From Geoanaerobacter sp964528055 (GTDB lineage Bacteria; Desulfobacterota; Desulfuromonadia; Geobacterales; DSM-12255), in contig CAZGQM010000011.1 in NCBI GenBank assembly GCA_964528055.1, positions 1-64,000 of the forward strand: a stretch of 64,000 bases of DNA, given 5' to 3'. The notes beneath the pieces were generated by a model, which was not told the DNA's origin, searched no databases, and saw only the letters and a list, made by a program, of their open reading frames with translations. The position numbers and the translations under genes are program-made. This document shows, piece after piece, positions 25,737 to 35,239 of this stretch. The first letter of the stretch is position 1; each line of letters opens with the position of its first letter.

Positions 25737-25928
25737 ATGTCCAAGGTATGCGAAATCTGCGGCAAAGGCCCCAGCTTCGGCAATAACGTCAGTCACGCCA
25801 ACAACAAGACACGCCGGATGTGGCTCCCGAATCTGCAGAAGTTGAAGGCGATTCAGGACGGAAGCATCAAGAGCATCAAGGTCTGCACCCGATGCATCCG
25901 GTCCAACAAGGTCACCAAGGCCCTGTAA
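25737..25928 (+). CDS. rpmB: 50S ribosomal protein L28
   Basis: 63 residues, starting MSKVCEICGKGPSFGNNVSH, the classical bL28 beginning. Two Cys pairs (CEIC and CTRCIR) make it the zinc-binding form. GAGGAGG precedes the ATG. It is a single gene with its own promoter and terminator. Confidence 0.96.
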   Translation: MSKVCEICGKGPSFGNNVSHANNKTRRMWLPNLQKLKAIQDGSIKSIKVCTRCIRSNKVTKAL

Positions 25929-25953
25929 AGGTATTCATCAGGCTGCACATGAT

Positions 25954-25987
25954 AAAGCCGCGGCGTAAATCGTCAGCGGCTTTTTTT
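25954..25987 (+). terminator. Intrinsic terminator after rpmB
   Basis: AAAGCCGC pairs with GCGGCTTT across a 14-base loop that can partly extend the stem, followed by a run of seven T in all. It lies 25 bases after the rpmB stop. Confidence 0.85.
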
Positions 25988-26026
25988 CGTCGGTCGGATT
26001 TCACAGACATTGGAAAAGGGCGCAGT

Positions 26027-26410
26027 TCAGCCGGCCAGTGCCACGACTTCGATCTCAACCTTAGCTCCGCGAGGCAGACCCTTCACCTCCACCGTAGACC
26101 GTGCCGGCGTCTCCCCGGTAAAGCGACTCCCGTAAATCTCATTGACAGCAGCAAAATCTGCAAGGTCGGTGAGGAAAATAGTTGTCTTTACCACGTCGTT
26201 GAAACCGAGACCTACCGATTGCAGAAGTGCAAAGATGTTCTCCATAACCTGTCCTGCCTGCTCCGCGGTGCTTTCTCCCTTTATCTCACCTGTGACAGGG
26301 TCCAACGGAATCTGCCCGGAGAAAAAAACAAGCCCTGCCGCCTTAACCCCTTGTGAGTATGGTCCAATTGCCTTTGGTGCCTTGTCGGTATTGACGATCT
26401 CTTTTTTCAT
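26027..26410 (-). CDS. ridA: RidA-family enamine/imine deaminase
   Basis: 127 residues, full length for the family. Landmarks: PKAIGPYSQGV, FFSGQIPLDP, TVEVKGLPRGAKVEIE with the substrate-binding Arg of PARS. RidA hydrolyses reactive enamines made by PLP enzymes. ATG 26410 has GGGGAG 6 bases upstream; the frame extends further but without a binding site. It is the last gene of the rel operon. Confidence 0.93.
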   Translation of the reverse strand: MKKEIVNTDKAPKAIGPYSQGVKAAGLVFFSGQIPLDPVTGEIKGESTAEQAGQVMENIFALLQSVGLGFNDVVKTTIFLTDLADFAAVNEIYGSRFTGETPARSTVEVKGLPRGAKVEIEVVALAG

Positions 26411-26462
26411 GCGATTCTCCCCACGCACAGTGCTATACGGAACGACCAATCCCCAATTACAT

Positions 26463-28613
26463 CTAGTTTTTCAGTCTCTCAACCTTTGTGACACCTTTGA
26501 TCTGCATTATTTTTTTCAACACCCGATTCAGGTGATCGAGATCGGTAACTTCTATCTCGAAGATATTGATCCCACGCTTGTCAACGGTACTGGAGATGGA
26601 TGCACTGGAGATATTTGCCTCGCAGTTGGTTATGGCAAGTGAGATATTGGCAAGAATTCCTTTTTCGTCGTGGCAGGAGACGCGGATCTTGACCGGCAGA
26701 GCTGCCCGCTTGTCCTTGTTCCAGTCAACATCTATCCGCCTCTCCGGGTCGCTGTCAAGAGCCAGCGGGCAGTCGGCTGCATGGACCGTAACCCCCCTTC
26801 CACGGGTTATAAACCCGACGATATCATCGCCAGGGACCGGATTGCAGCACTTGCCGAAACGAACCAGCACATCCTCTACGCCACTTATCTGGATAGCGCT
26901 CGAAGACTTCTTGATCAGTTTTTCAAGAACCTTGCCGACCCGGCTCTCCTTGCGCTCCTGATGAAGTTCCAGTTTTTCTGCCGGGATGAGCCTGCCGATC
27001 AACTGGTGAGATGAGAGCTTTCCATATCCAACCGCAGCCATCAGGTCATCATTGGTTACGAAACCGAATTCAGCAGCGAGTTTCTTTATCTCCCCGGTTT
27101 TCTGCATCTTGCCAAAGTTGAGTGAATAGCGGCGGAACTCCTTTTCACAGATCTCAAGCCCTAGGGTTATACTCCTTTTCCGCTCTTCGGTCTTGATCCA
27201 GGCCCGGATCTTGTTACGTGCCCTGGAGCTTTTGACAATCTTGAGCCAGTCCTTGCTCGGTGTATGGTGAGGAGAAGTAACGATCTCAACTATATCACCG
27301 GTCTTCAGCTCAAGCTTGAGTGGGACCAGCTTTCCATTGACCTTGGCACCCACACAGCGATGCCCGACATCGGTGTGGATGCTGTAGGCCAGGTCTATGG
27401 GAGTCGAACCCTTTGGGACACTCTTCACATCTCCTTTTGGCGTGAAGACGTAAACCTCTTCGGGGAAGAGTTCCACCTTGACGGTATCCATAAATTCCCG
27501 AGAGTCCTGTAGTTCCTGCTGCCACTCCAGGAGCTGCCTGAGCCAGTCGAAACGCTTGACCTCCTTCTCGTCGTATCCTTTCCCTTCCTTGTACTTCCAG
27601 TGTGCTGCTATTCCAGCCTCCGCAACACGGTGCATCTCGGCAGTCCGAATCTGCACCTCCATCCGCTCGCCGAAAGGTCCAATCACTGTCGTATGGAGGG
27701 ACTGGTACATGTTTCCCTTGGGCATGGCAATGTAATCTTTGAAGCGGCCTGGCACAGGTTTCCAGGTTGAATGAATAATACCTAAGACCTCGTAGCAGTC
27801 GCGTATATCCTCCACAAGAACACGCATGGCAATAAGGTCATAAATTTCATCAATATCGACACTTCGTATCTCCATCTTGCGGTAGATGGAGTAGAGGTGC
27901 TTGCTGCGTCCGGAGACGTTACCCTTGATTCCGTGCTCGGTAAGTTTTGACGCAATCACGGCACGTGCCTTTTCCACGTCCGTCTCCCGCTCCTGCTTCT
28001 TCTTGGTCACTTTCGACGCAAGGTCGTAATAAAGCTGAGGATCAAGATATCGGAACGACAGATCCTCCAACTCTCCCTTGATCCAGGAGATACCAAGACG
28101 GTTGGCAATCGGTGCGTATATATCCAGGGTCTCTTTGGCAATACTCCGCTGCTTCGGCTCGGGCTGGTGCTGAAGGGTTCGCATGTTGTGAAGGCGGTCT
28201 GCGAGTTTTACGAGAATCACCCGTATATCGATGGCCATTGCCAGAAGCATCTTCCGGAAGTTCTCTGCCTGGCTTTCCTCTTTTGTCTTGAAGTGGATCC
28301 TGCCGATCTTGGTAACACCATCCACCAGGCTCGACACCTCTTCGCCGAACATATCCTTCAGCTGTTCAAGGGTGGTGAGGGTATCCTCAACGGTGTCATG
28401 CAAAAGTCCGGTCACAACCGTAGCCACGTCCAGCTTCAGATCAGCAAGGATAGCGGCAACTTCCATTGGATGGATCAGGTATGGTTCGCCGGAAAGTCTG
28501 GTCTGCCCCTGATGGACCTTGGCACAATAGACATAGGCCTTACGAACAACATCCAGGTCAGCCGACGGGTTGTAGGCAAGAACCTTGTCCAATATGTCGT
28601 TTAGTCTGATCAT
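26463..28613 (-). CDS. spoT: Bifunctional (p)ppGpp synthetase/hydrolase Rel/SpoT
   Basis: 716 residues. The N-terminal HD hydrolase domain has HDTVED at 72-77, intact. The synthetase domain has RFKDYIAMPK at 290-299, the RFKD form typical of bifunctional enzymes rather than the acidic EFDD of RelA-only synthetases. TGS (about 385-445) and C-terminal ACT (about 640-716) domains follow. It controls the stringent response. It lies downstream of rpoZ, from which a terminator and a repeat spacer separate it. Confidence 0.95.
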   Translation of the reverse strand: MIRLNDILDKVLAYNPSADLDVVRKAYVYCAKVHQGQTRLSGEPYLIHPMEVAAILADLKLDVATVVTGLLHDTVEDTLTTLEQLKDMFGEEVSSLVDGVTKIGRIHFKTKEESQAENFRKMLLAMAIDIRVILVKLADRLHNMRTLQHQPEPKQRSIAKETLDIYAPIANRLGISWIKGELEDLSFRYLDPQLYYDLASKVTKKKQERETDVEKARAVIASKLTEHGIKGNVSGRSKHLYSIYRKMEIRSVDIDEIYDLIAMRVLVEDIRDCYEVLGIIHSTWKPVPGRFKDYIAMPKGNMYQSLHTTVIGPFGERMEVQIRTAEMHRVAEAGIAAHWKYKEGKGYDEKEVKRFDWLRQLLEWQQELQDSREFMDTVKVELFPEEVYVFTPKGDVKSVPKGSTPIDLAYSIHTDVGHRCVGAKVNGKLVPLKLELKTGDIVEIVTSPHHTPSKDWLKIVKSSRARNKIRAWIKTEERKRSITLGLEICEKEFRRYSLNFGKMQKTGEIKKLAAEFGFVTNDDLMAAVGYGKLSSHQLIGRLIPAEKLELHQERKESRVGKVLEKLIKKSSSAIQISGVEDVLVRFGKCCNPVPGDDIVGFITRGRGVTVHAADCPLALDSDPERRIDVDWNKDKRAALPVKIRVSCHDEKGILANISLAITNCEANISSASISSTVDKRGINIFEIEVTDLDHLNRVLKKIMQIKGVTKVERLKN

Positions 28614-28630
28614 TGGTCCCCAGATAAGGT

Positions 28631-28699
28631 TAAAGGCAAAAGGCCACCGGCCAAGGGATCAGTATCACCCCTTTCTGCCTTGAGCCCCTTGCCCTTAGT
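28631..28699. repeat. Inverted arrays of degenerate 7-bp repeats between rpoZ and rel
   Basis: Left array: TAAAGGC, AAAAGGC, CACCGGC, CAAGGGA (28631-28658). Right array: TTTCTGC, CTTGAGC, CCCTTGC, CCTTAGT (28672-28699), reading as GC-first heptads on the other strand. The 13-base centre contains GTATCAC (28662-28668). No coding content. Confidence 0.65.
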
Positions 28700-28706
28700 C
28701 CAGCAT

Positions 28707-28743
28707 AAAAAGAGGACAAGAACGTTACATGCTCCTGCCCTCT
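28707..28743 (-). terminator. Intrinsic terminator after rpoZ
   Basis: On the minus strand an 11-bp stem (AGAGGGCAGGA with its partner, two G-U pairs) and an 11-base loop are followed by TTTT. It lies 12 bases past the rpoZ stop and should reduce read-through into rel. Confidence 0.75.
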
Positions 28744-28754
28744 GAAACTCAGCC

Positions 28755-28964
28755 CTAACGGCTGCGGCGCGTGTTAATCTCGTAAGCGACCTTGCCTGCC
28801 GCGATCTCCCGCAGCGAGAGCACTACATTCTTGTTACCGCTCTTGTTTTCTATCAGGGGACGTGCACCTTTGTAAAGTTGCTTTACCCTCTTGGATGAAA
28901 GCATCACCAGCAGAAACCGGTTATCAACTTTTTCCAGACAATCTTCTACCGTTACGCGTGCCAT
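28755..28964 (-). CDS. rpoZ: RNA polymerase omega subunit
   Basis: 69 residues, MARVTVEDCLEKVDNRFLLV, with the conserved A-x-x-R-A-R-P-type block (KGARPLIE) and the V-A-x-E-I-x-x-G-K-like AAGKVAYE. It helps assemble RNA polymerase and contributes to the ppGpp site in many bacteria. The gmk-rpoZ-rel order is classical. Confidence 0.95.
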   Translation of the reverse strand: MARVTVEDCLEKVDNRFLLVMLSSKRVKQLYKGARPLIENKSGNKNVVLSLREIAAGKVAYEINTRRSR

Positions 28965-28988
28965 ATAGTGCTCCTTGTAATAGCTGTC

Positions 28989-29597
28989 CTAAATTTCAAA
29001 CATTTTACCGACCGAATCCAGCACCCGCACGGTACGACAGCGTTCTGCCTGGATAATCGATTTTAACTCCTCAAGCGCCTCATCGAAATCGTCGTTAACG
29101 ATAATATAGTCATACCACCTTGATTCCTTTATCTCTGCGGCAGCATTCTCAATTCGCATCTCAATGACCGTCTCGCTGTCCGAACTCCGCTTGTCAAGAC
29201 GACTGCGAAGTTCGTTGAAGCTCGGAGGGAGGATGAAGATGAAGACCCCTCCAGTGAACCGCTGCTTCAGCTGTTGAGCCCCCTGACAATCGATGTCAAG
29301 TATCACATCAGTGTTGTTGTCTCTGTACTCCTCAAGGGTCTTGACGGCTGTCCCGTAACAGTTACCGTGAACCTCGGCCCACTCGGCAAACTCACCTGCT
29401 GCAACCATCTGCCTGAACAGATCAGGACTTACAAAAAAATAATCCCGGCCGTGAACCTCGCCGGGACGGGCCTGTCGCGTTGTGTAGCTGACAGAATGCC
29501 GTAAGCACTGAAAAATGTCAATTACTTCCTTGCATAGCGAGGTCTTGCCGGCCCCGGAAGGAGCAGAGATTATGAACAGAATCCCTTCGCGTTTCAT
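28989..29597 (-). CDS. gmk: Guanylate kinase
   Basis: 202 residues. P-loop SAPSGAGKTSL; the GMP-binding block SYTTRQARPGEVHGRDYFFV. It phosphorylates GMP to GDP. I place the start at ATG 29597 (MKREGILF), with AGAGG 5 bases upstream. The upstream frame to 29657 only reads through the heptad-repeat spacer. Confidence 0.95.
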   Translation of the reverse strand: MKREGILFIISAPSGAGKTSLCKEVIDIFQCLRHSVSYTTRQARPGEVHGRDYFFVSPDLFRQMVAAGEFAEWAEVHGNCYGTAVKTLEEYRDNNTDVILDIDCQGAQQLKQRFTGGVFIFILPPSFNELRSRLDKRSSDSETVIEMRIENAAAEIKESRWYDYIIVNDDFDEALEELKSIIQAERCRTVRVLDSVGKMFEI

Positions 29598-29614
29598 GTT
29601 AACCTCTGAAAAAA

Positions 29615-29670
29615 GTGAGACGTGAGACGCAAGATGTAAAAACGTCTCACGTATCACATCTTGCGTTTAA
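29615..29670. repeat. Eight contiguous 7-bp units between yicC and gmk
   Basis: 56 bases divide exactly into GTGAGAC, GTGAGAC, GCAAGAT, GTAAAAA, CGTCTCA, CGTATCA, CATCTTG, CGTTTAA. The right half repeats the left on the other strand (CGTCTCA against TGAGACG; CATCTTG against CAAGATG), but in the same left-to-right order. It contains GTATCAC (29651-29657), as does the rpoZ/rel spacer. Confidence 0.7.
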
Positions 29671-29674
29671 CGGT

Positions 29675-30553
29675 CTACTCGATATTCTGAACCTGCTCAC
29701 GAATCTTCTCCATTTCGGCTTTTAATGAAACGACATGACTGGCGATACAGGAATCATTGGCCTTCGAACCGATGGTATTCACCTCGCGGTTAAGCTCCTG
29801 CAGTAGAAAATCCAGCTTCCGCCCGACCGGTTCACCAGATTTCAGGGCAGATGAGATTTGCTGCATATGGCTGTTGAATCTTACCAACTCTTCAGTGATG
29901 TCGCAACGATCAGCAAGAATGGCAACTTCCTGGGCAATTCTCGACTCGTCCAGTATCTGTCCGGCAAGCAGCTGTTCAACTCTCTCTTTCAGTCGTGCAG
30001 CCCCTTCGGACACCACTTCCGGCGCCCGTTGAGCTACCACTGACATATGAGCCTCCAGAATCTCCAGGCGCTGGCTGATATCGGCAAGAAGCGCCGCCCC
30101 TTCCCGACCACGCATCGATTCAAGGCTGTCGATCGCTCCGCTTACAGCATCCAGTAAGTCTGCAAGGAGGGCTTCATTGTTGAGTTCCTCATCCCCTCCG
30201 GCAAGTACATCCTTCTGGGAGGCGATCAGTGAAAGTGTAATGGGGTCGGCCAGGCCAAGCGCCTCCTTGAGAGAAACAAATACCTTGTGATAGGCCTTTG
30301 CCAGTGGAATATTCAGCACCGGCTGTCCTGCTGCGACTGCTGTGCTCTCAAGCTTGACGAAGACCTCGATTTTCCCTCTTTTAAGCCGCGCTGAAACCTG
30401 CCTACGCAATTCATGCTCAAATGAAAGTAGCGCTCGGGGGACCTTCACTGTCACCTCGCCATAACGGTGATTAACTGCACGGATCTCCACAATCAGCCGA
30501 CCAGACCCCACCTCACGTTCAACCTTGCCATATCCTGTCATGCTATTAATCAT
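29675..30553 (-). CDS. yicC: YicC/YloC-family endoribonuclease
   Basis: 292 residues. Begins MINSMTGYGKVE with the conserved EIRAVNHRY segment; the C-terminal half contains GRKLDFLLQELNREVNTIGSKAND, diagnostic of the YicC family of RNA-cutting enzymes. AAGGTAG precedes the ATG. It sits immediately before gmk, as in many bacteria, and 26 bases after galE. Confidence 0.93.
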   Translation of the reverse strand: MINSMTGYGKVEREVGSGRLIVEIRAVNHRYGEVTVKVPRALLSFEHELRRQVSARLKRGKIEVFVKLESTAVAAGQPVLNIPLAKAYHKVFVSLKEALGLADPITLSLIASQKDVLAGGDEELNNEALLADLLDAVSGAIDSLESMRGREGAALLADISQRLEILEAHMSVVAQRAPEVVSEGAARLKERVEQLLAGQILDESRIAQEVAILADRCDITEELVRFNSHMQQISSALKSGEPVGRKLDFLLQELNREVNTIGSKANDSCIASHVVSLKAEMEKIREQVQNIE

Positions 30554-30579
30554 GGTAGCTACCTTTCACTCTTCACATA

Positions 30580-31569
30580 TTATCGTTGACCTGCTTGCAG
30601 GATGCTCTCCCATCGCCAGGCATCGGCTACAATGGTTTCCAGATCATCAAAACGTGGCGACCAGTCAAGCACTGCTCTGATTCTTTCGGCACAAGCCACA
30701 AGCTTGGCAGGATCGCCCGGGCGGCGCGATGCTTCCAAAACTGGGAAATCAATGCCGCTCACCTTTTTCACCATTGCGACGACCTCTCGTACGCTTGCAC
30801 CTTGGCCATAACCTACATTGATCCGCGTAGACTCCCCCCCCTGCTCCAGATAGCCCAGAGCAGACAAGTGGGCAGAGGCTAGGTCTTCGATGTGGATGTA
30901 GTCACGAATCCCAGTGCCGTCAGGAGTCGGATAGTCGGTGCCGTAGACCGCAACCTTATCGCGAATACCCAGTGCCGCCTGGCAGCTCACCTTGATCAGA
31001 TGGGTCGCCTCGGGAGTCCTCTGACCCATGCGCCCCTCCGGATCGGCACCGGCAACATTGAAGTACCTGAGCGCCACATATCTCAACGGATGTGCAGCTG
31101 CCGTATCACGCAGCATCCACTCACTCATCAGCTTGGAGGTGCCATACGGGTTTATCGGCTCGGTAGGACTCTCTTCCGATGCATGACCATCGGCAGGCAT
31201 CCCGTAAACAGCAGCCGTGCTTGAAAAGATAAAGCGCGGGATAGCTTGTTTGACGCATGTCTGCAACAGGTTAAGGGTGTTTCGGGTATTGTTCGAATAG
31301 TATTTGAGCGGATCGAACACCGACTCAGGGGCTACAATTGCTGCGGCAAAATGTAATACCGCAGAAAAATCGTTTCCTTCAAAGAGCTGTGCCAATCGCT
31401 CCGTATCTGCCAGTTCGCCAACCACCAGTTTTTCCCCGTTTATAAGGGCATCAGCAAAACCGGTGGATAGGTTGTCATACACCACCACCTCATAGCCGGC
31501 CTCGGAAAGCTGCCGAACCACATGGCTGCCGATATAACCACAACCTCCTGTGACCAGAACCTTTTTCAT
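30580..31569 (-). CDS. galE: UDP-glucose 4-epimerase
   Basis: 329 residues. NAD loop VTGGCGYIGSH, catalytic Tyr in NPYGTSK, and the block RYFNVAGADPEGRMG followed by PDGTGIRDYIHIEDLA, characteristic of GalE. It interconverts UDP-glucose and UDP-galactose, feeding galactose units into the surface glycan. AGGAG precedes the ATG. It is the last polysaccharide gene before the housekeeping genes, with no terminator on either side. Confidence 0.93.
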   Translation of the reverse strand: MKKVLVTGGCGYIGSHVVRQLSEAGYEVVVYDNLSTGFADALINGEKLVVGELADTERLAQLFEGNDFSAVLHFAAAIVAPESVFDPLKYYSNNTRNTLNLLQTCVKQAIPRFIFSSTAAVYGMPADGHASEESPTEPINPYGTSKLMSEWMLRDTAAAHPLRYVALRYFNVAGADPEGRMGQRTPEATHLIKVSCQAALGIRDKVAVYGTDYPTPDGTGIRDYIHIEDLASAHLSALGYLEQGGESTRINVGYGQGASVREVVAMVKKVSGIDFPVLEASRRPGDPAKLVACAERIRAVLDWSPRFDDLETIVADAWRWESILQAGQR

Positions 31570-31601
31570 GCCTTCTCCTCTACGTATAACTTGCTAAAAA
31601 A

Positions 31602-33215
31602 TCAATACCTGTAACTCAGATCTAGCTTAAGAATCTGATTGGTCTTCTCTCCCCCAGCAATAAGGTTAAAGTTATTGATATGCTCCCATCCGTACATCAA
31701 CTCAGTATCCCAATTTCCATATAGCGGCAGTCGCCAGAAGCCGCGCCAAGCGTCCTTCTGTTCCACTGACTGGCCTGGCATCTTGCCGACCACACCGCGT
31801 CTGGTATGAATGTATTCCAGTGCCAGGGAATTTCGTACCGAGAACCAGTGAGAGTAGCGAAAGAAGAGCTCCTGACTGGCACCACCCTGCGAGTGGCCGA
31901 TCGGCATACCGCGATACAGATACCCTTGCGGAAAGGTGCCGGAGGTGTACAGGATCTGATTCCCCTGGAAAAACTCGAAGCGGAGGTCGTTTCGCCCGTC
32001 ATTTGTCAGGTTGGGGATAAATATGCCGGCAACATAACTCTCAACTATCGGCCAGAAGGCTGCCGTATCTTCACCTGAAAATTCACCATACAACTCAGTA
32101 TTTCGAAGCCATTTAGCCCGATAGCGGAGCTCAAATCCTGCAAGTCCGTTTGAATTGTCGGCACTGGTACCGCCGACAATTCCGCGCAGCGTATCCCCCA
32201 GACCGTTTTTGACCCCCGGGCCACCTACCTGTCTTCCAAGGTTGAATCCAAGCTCCCAATCTGAAGCAGGCTTCAATGAAAGCTTTACCGCATAGAACCA
32301 GGGCTGCCGAACCTCTCCGCCTGTGTTTGTCTCCTCAAACCGCGAGGCCAGCAGAGCATATTTGAAAGCCCCAAGAAATCCCACATTTATCGGTTCCGGA
32401 CTCGACAGCTTGAGAAGATCAAAATTCCGTGCATTGTCCGTGAGGGTGATTGCTCCACGATACCCGAGCCCCAACCAGTTGGCATCCCTGCCCGCCTCCA
32501 GCTCCAGAGCACCACCACCGAGCTTCAGATACCCCTTGTTGAGCCTCATGGAGGCAGTAGATGATCCGTTGCGATAGAGCAGCAGAGGCTCTATGGCTAG
32601 TGAGAGCTGGCTGCCGATATACCCCTCGCTGCTGAAACGGATTTCCCCATTTGTTCCGTCAGCATAACGGTTGCCTTCATTGTTCTCCATCATCGGCGTA
32701 CCTTCGGTTCCATGCTGCTGGACAGCTGAAGGATACGGATTGTCAGGCCGAAGACCGGCACCTATACCGAAGACCCCATCGCCACCCGGGTCATGAACCG
32801 GCCGCTCGTAACTTCTTGGAACCCCGTCAAGGAAGAGATACCTGAGACGGGCATTGTAAATTGGCGTCCAATCAAAAATCGGGGCCTTGTCCGGTTGTAC
32901 GCGAAGAAACACCTCGCGTGCAAGATATCGATCGAGTTCAGTGAACAACCATTCGACCATGGGATGGGATGCTTCAGAAGAGGCATTGATTCTGGCCTCT
33001 GCCAGAAGGCGCGCTGCTTCACTTCGTGTATACGGCCTGATCCCTCGGAAGTCGGAAGAAAGCAGACCAAACCCGGCAAGTTTTTCTATGTACCCATACA
33101 CAGGACTGTCCAATGGGATATTGGGAGATGACAAGGCATGGCAGTGCCCTGACATACTCAGGATGGTCAGCTGTACCCAGAGAAGGATATGGTAGAATTT
33201 ATGTATGGTTTTCAT
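31602..33215 (-). CDS. wzi: Wzi-like capsule assembly outer-membrane protein
   Basis: 537 residues with an N-terminal signal peptide (about 1-28, ending CHALS). The first 80 mature residues (DSPVYGYIEKLAGFGLL, then RPYTRSEAARLL) are the usual helical start of Wzi-type proteins. The rest alternates polar and aromatic residues as in an outer-membrane beta-barrel, ending in the aromatic LSYRY. Wzi anchors capsular polysaccharide to the outer surface. It suggests the locus makes a cell-attached capsule. The wza/wzc export genes are not in the window. Confidence 0.78.
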   Translation of the reverse strand: MKTIHKFYHILLWVQLTILSMSGHCHALSSPNIPLDSPVYGYIEKLAGFGLLSSDFRGIRPYTRSEAARLLAEARINASSEASHPMVEWLFTELDRYLAREVFLRVQPDKAPIFDWTPIYNARLRYLFLDGVPRSYERPVHDPGGDGVFGIGAGLRPDNPYPSAVQQHGTEGTPMMENNEGNRYADGTNGEIRFSSEGYIGSQLSLAIEPLLLYRNGSSTASMRLNKGYLKLGGGALELEAGRDANWLGLGYRGAITLTDNARNFDLLKLSSPEPINVGFLGAFKYALLASRFEETNTGGEVRQPWFYAVKLSLKPASDWELGFNLGRQVGGPGVKNGLGDTLRGIVGGTSADNSNGLAGFELRYRAKWLRNTELYGEFSGEDTAAFWPIVESYVAGIFIPNLTNDGRNDLRFEFFQGNQILYTSGTFPQGYLYRGMPIGHSQGGASQELFFRYSHWFSVRNSLALEYIHTRRGVVGKMPGQSVEQKDAWRGFWRLPLYGNWDTELMYGWEHINNFNLIAGGEKTNQILKLDLSYRY

Positions 33216-33248
33216 TCGATAAAAGGCATGAGGGAGGGAACGTTCCTA

Positions 33249-35189
33249 TCACTTCTTGATCCGGAGAACTTTTCCGCTCATTGAAGGAATCACCGGAAAC
33301 AGGTCAGGACGGACTCTCTGGAAGGCCACGGGCGGCGTCCCCTGGAAAGAGTATTTTGGGGAATACTCGGGAATCAACTCTTTAAGCCCTTCCATTATAC
33401 CCTGGATATCGGAACTGCACGCCCTTTCGTGAAGACAATCAAGTGATTCCGAAACAAGCGCAAGGTCCGCAGTCATAGCTGAAGCAATCTTGATCTTTAT
33501 ATGAGACGTCGGCTTAATCCCTTCACCTTCAACCAGAAGCTCTTCAAATAGCTTCTCACCAGGGCGAAGCCCGGTGAATACTATGTCAATATCTTCATAG
33601 GGGATGAATCCGGAGAGGCGTATCAACTCCTCTGCAAGATCAAGGATCTTGACCGGTTCCCCCATGTCAAGGACAAAGACCTCCCCTCCCTTGCCGATAC
33701 AGCCGGCCTGGAGTACGAGCTGCGTGGCCTCGGGTATAGTCATGAAATACCGGAGCACTTCAGGATCGGTTACGGTGACCGGCCCGCCGTTGCTTATCTG
33801 CTCATGAAAGATCGGGATAACACTACCGTTACTCCCAAGGACATTGCCAAACCTGACAGTAGTAAACTTTGTTCTACTCTGTCTGGCAAGGGATTGCACG
33901 TAAATTTCCGCTGCCCTCTTGCTGGCACCCATCACATTGGTAGGATTCACCGCCTTGTCAGTGGAGATCATCACAAAGTTGCTCACCTTGAACCGATGGG
34001 CTGCATCGGCGAGCTTACGTGTTCCAACAATATTGTTTGTAACCGCCTCGACCGGATTGTACTCCATCATCGGAACATGCTTGTATGCCGCAGCGTGAAA
34101 GACAACCTCAGGCATAAACTCATCAAATACCATCTCTATACGCGTGCGATTTCGGACATCGGCCACCACGGGAATTATGGGAACGTTCGGGAATCTCGCA
34201 ATCAGTTCCTTCTCGACGTAAAAAAGAGGGGTTTCGGCATTATCGAACAGGATGATCTTGGCGGGGTTGAATTTAGCCACCTGCCGACAGATTTCGCTGC
34301 CGATGCTCCCCGCTGCGCCGGTCACCAGTACCCGCTTGCCGGTGAGATAACTGCTGATCCCCTGTTCATCAAGGACAACCGGTTCCCTCCCCAGCAGATC
34401 ATCGATAGCAACATTCTTGATCTGGGATACAGAAAACTTGCCGTCAATGATGTCGCTCATCCCCGGCACGATCTTTACAATGACCTTTGCCTTTTCACAA
34501 CTGGCAAGAATCCGCTTCAACATTTTCCCTTGGGCAGACGGAATGGCAACAATGATCTCTTCAATCTTATATTTACGAACAAGGGCCTTTAGCTGGTCAA
34601 TCGTACCCATAACCGGTACCCGGTGCAGAAGCATCCCCTGTTTTTCCTGACTGTCATCTACAAACCCGACTACATGGTAATGTGCGCCTCTCTGCTTGCG
34701 GATCTCCTTCAACAGCAGGCTGCCGGCTTCACCTGCTCCGATTATGAGAGTCCGCCGCCCCGTGCCGTTCCTGACGCCAAACTGATCAAGGATAAAGTAC
34801 TTTTCACGGTAAAACCGCCAGACAAGACGGCTCGCTGCCACCATAAACACGAGGAAACACCAGTCAAGTATGAAAATGGAACGTGGGAACGACGCAAATG
34901 AATGCATGTACATGACACTAAATACGGACATGATGGACGAGATGGTTATGACCTTGAAGATTTCCATGGCATCCTGAAGCGATGCATAGCTCCAGAGATT
35001 CTTGTAGAGCCCGGAAACAAGGAAGACCATTGGTTTGACGCAGATAACAAACCATAATCCGTTAAAGAATATTTCTCGCTGCGCTACAGGGATTGAAAAA
35101 TCAAACCGAAGGAAAAAAGCAAGTGTATAAGCAGCTACGATAAGGCAAATATCAACCAGAAATACAATAAGACGCTTTCTGTTGAACAT
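33249..35189 (-). CDS. Membrane-bound nucleotide-sugar 4,6-dehydratase (CapD/PglF/WbpM type)
   Basis: 646 residues. Four or so N-terminal membrane helices (to about 130), a first nucleotide-binding region (IIGAGEAGSLLL), then a dehydratase domain with NAD loop VTGAAGSIGSE and the active-site segment STDKAVNPTNVMGASK. The family removes water from UDP-GlcNAc-type sugars to make 4-keto-6-deoxy sugars such as precursors of QuiNAc, FucNAc or bacillosamine. AAGGAGG precedes the ATG, and a strong promoter lies just upstream. Exact sugar unknown. Confidence 0.9.
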   Translation of the reverse strand: MFNRKRLIVFLVDICLIVAAYTLAFFLRFDFSIPVAQREIFFNGLWFVICVKPMVFLVSGLYKNLWSYASLQDAMEIFKVITISSIMSVFSVMYMHSFASFPRSIFILDWCFLVFMVAASRLVWRFYREKYFILDQFGVRNGTGRRTLIIGAGEAGSLLLKEIRKQRGAHYHVVGFVDDSQEKQGMLLHRVPVMGTIDQLKALVRKYKIEEIIVAIPSAQGKMLKRILASCEKAKVIVKIVPGMSDIIDGKFSVSQIKNVAIDDLLGREPVVLDEQGISSYLTGKRVLVTGAAGSIGSEICRQVAKFNPAKIILFDNAETPLFYVEKELIARFPNVPIIPVVADVRNRTRIEMVFDEFMPEVVFHAAAYKHVPMMEYNPVEAVTNNIVGTRKLADAAHRFKVSNFVMISTDKAVNPTNVMGASKRAAEIYVQSLARQSRTKFTTVRFGNVLGSNGSVIPIFHEQISNGGPVTVTDPEVLRYFMTIPEATQLVLQAGCIGKGGEVFVLDMGEPVKILDLAEELIRLSGFIPYEDIDIVFTGLRPGEKLFEELLVEGEGIKPTSHIKIKIASAMTADLALVSESLDCLHERACSSDIQGIMEGLKELIPEYSPKYSFQGTPPVAFQRVRPDLFPVIPSMSGKVLRIKK

Positions 35190-35239
35190 GGACCCTCCTT
35201 CAAATCACATGACAGGACCTGCAAAGAACATGTACACAA

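Noticed and set aside
33804..34592. 262-codon open frame opposite the 4,6-dehydratase
   Set aside because: Antisense shadow; the dehydratase on the minus strand has all expected motifs.
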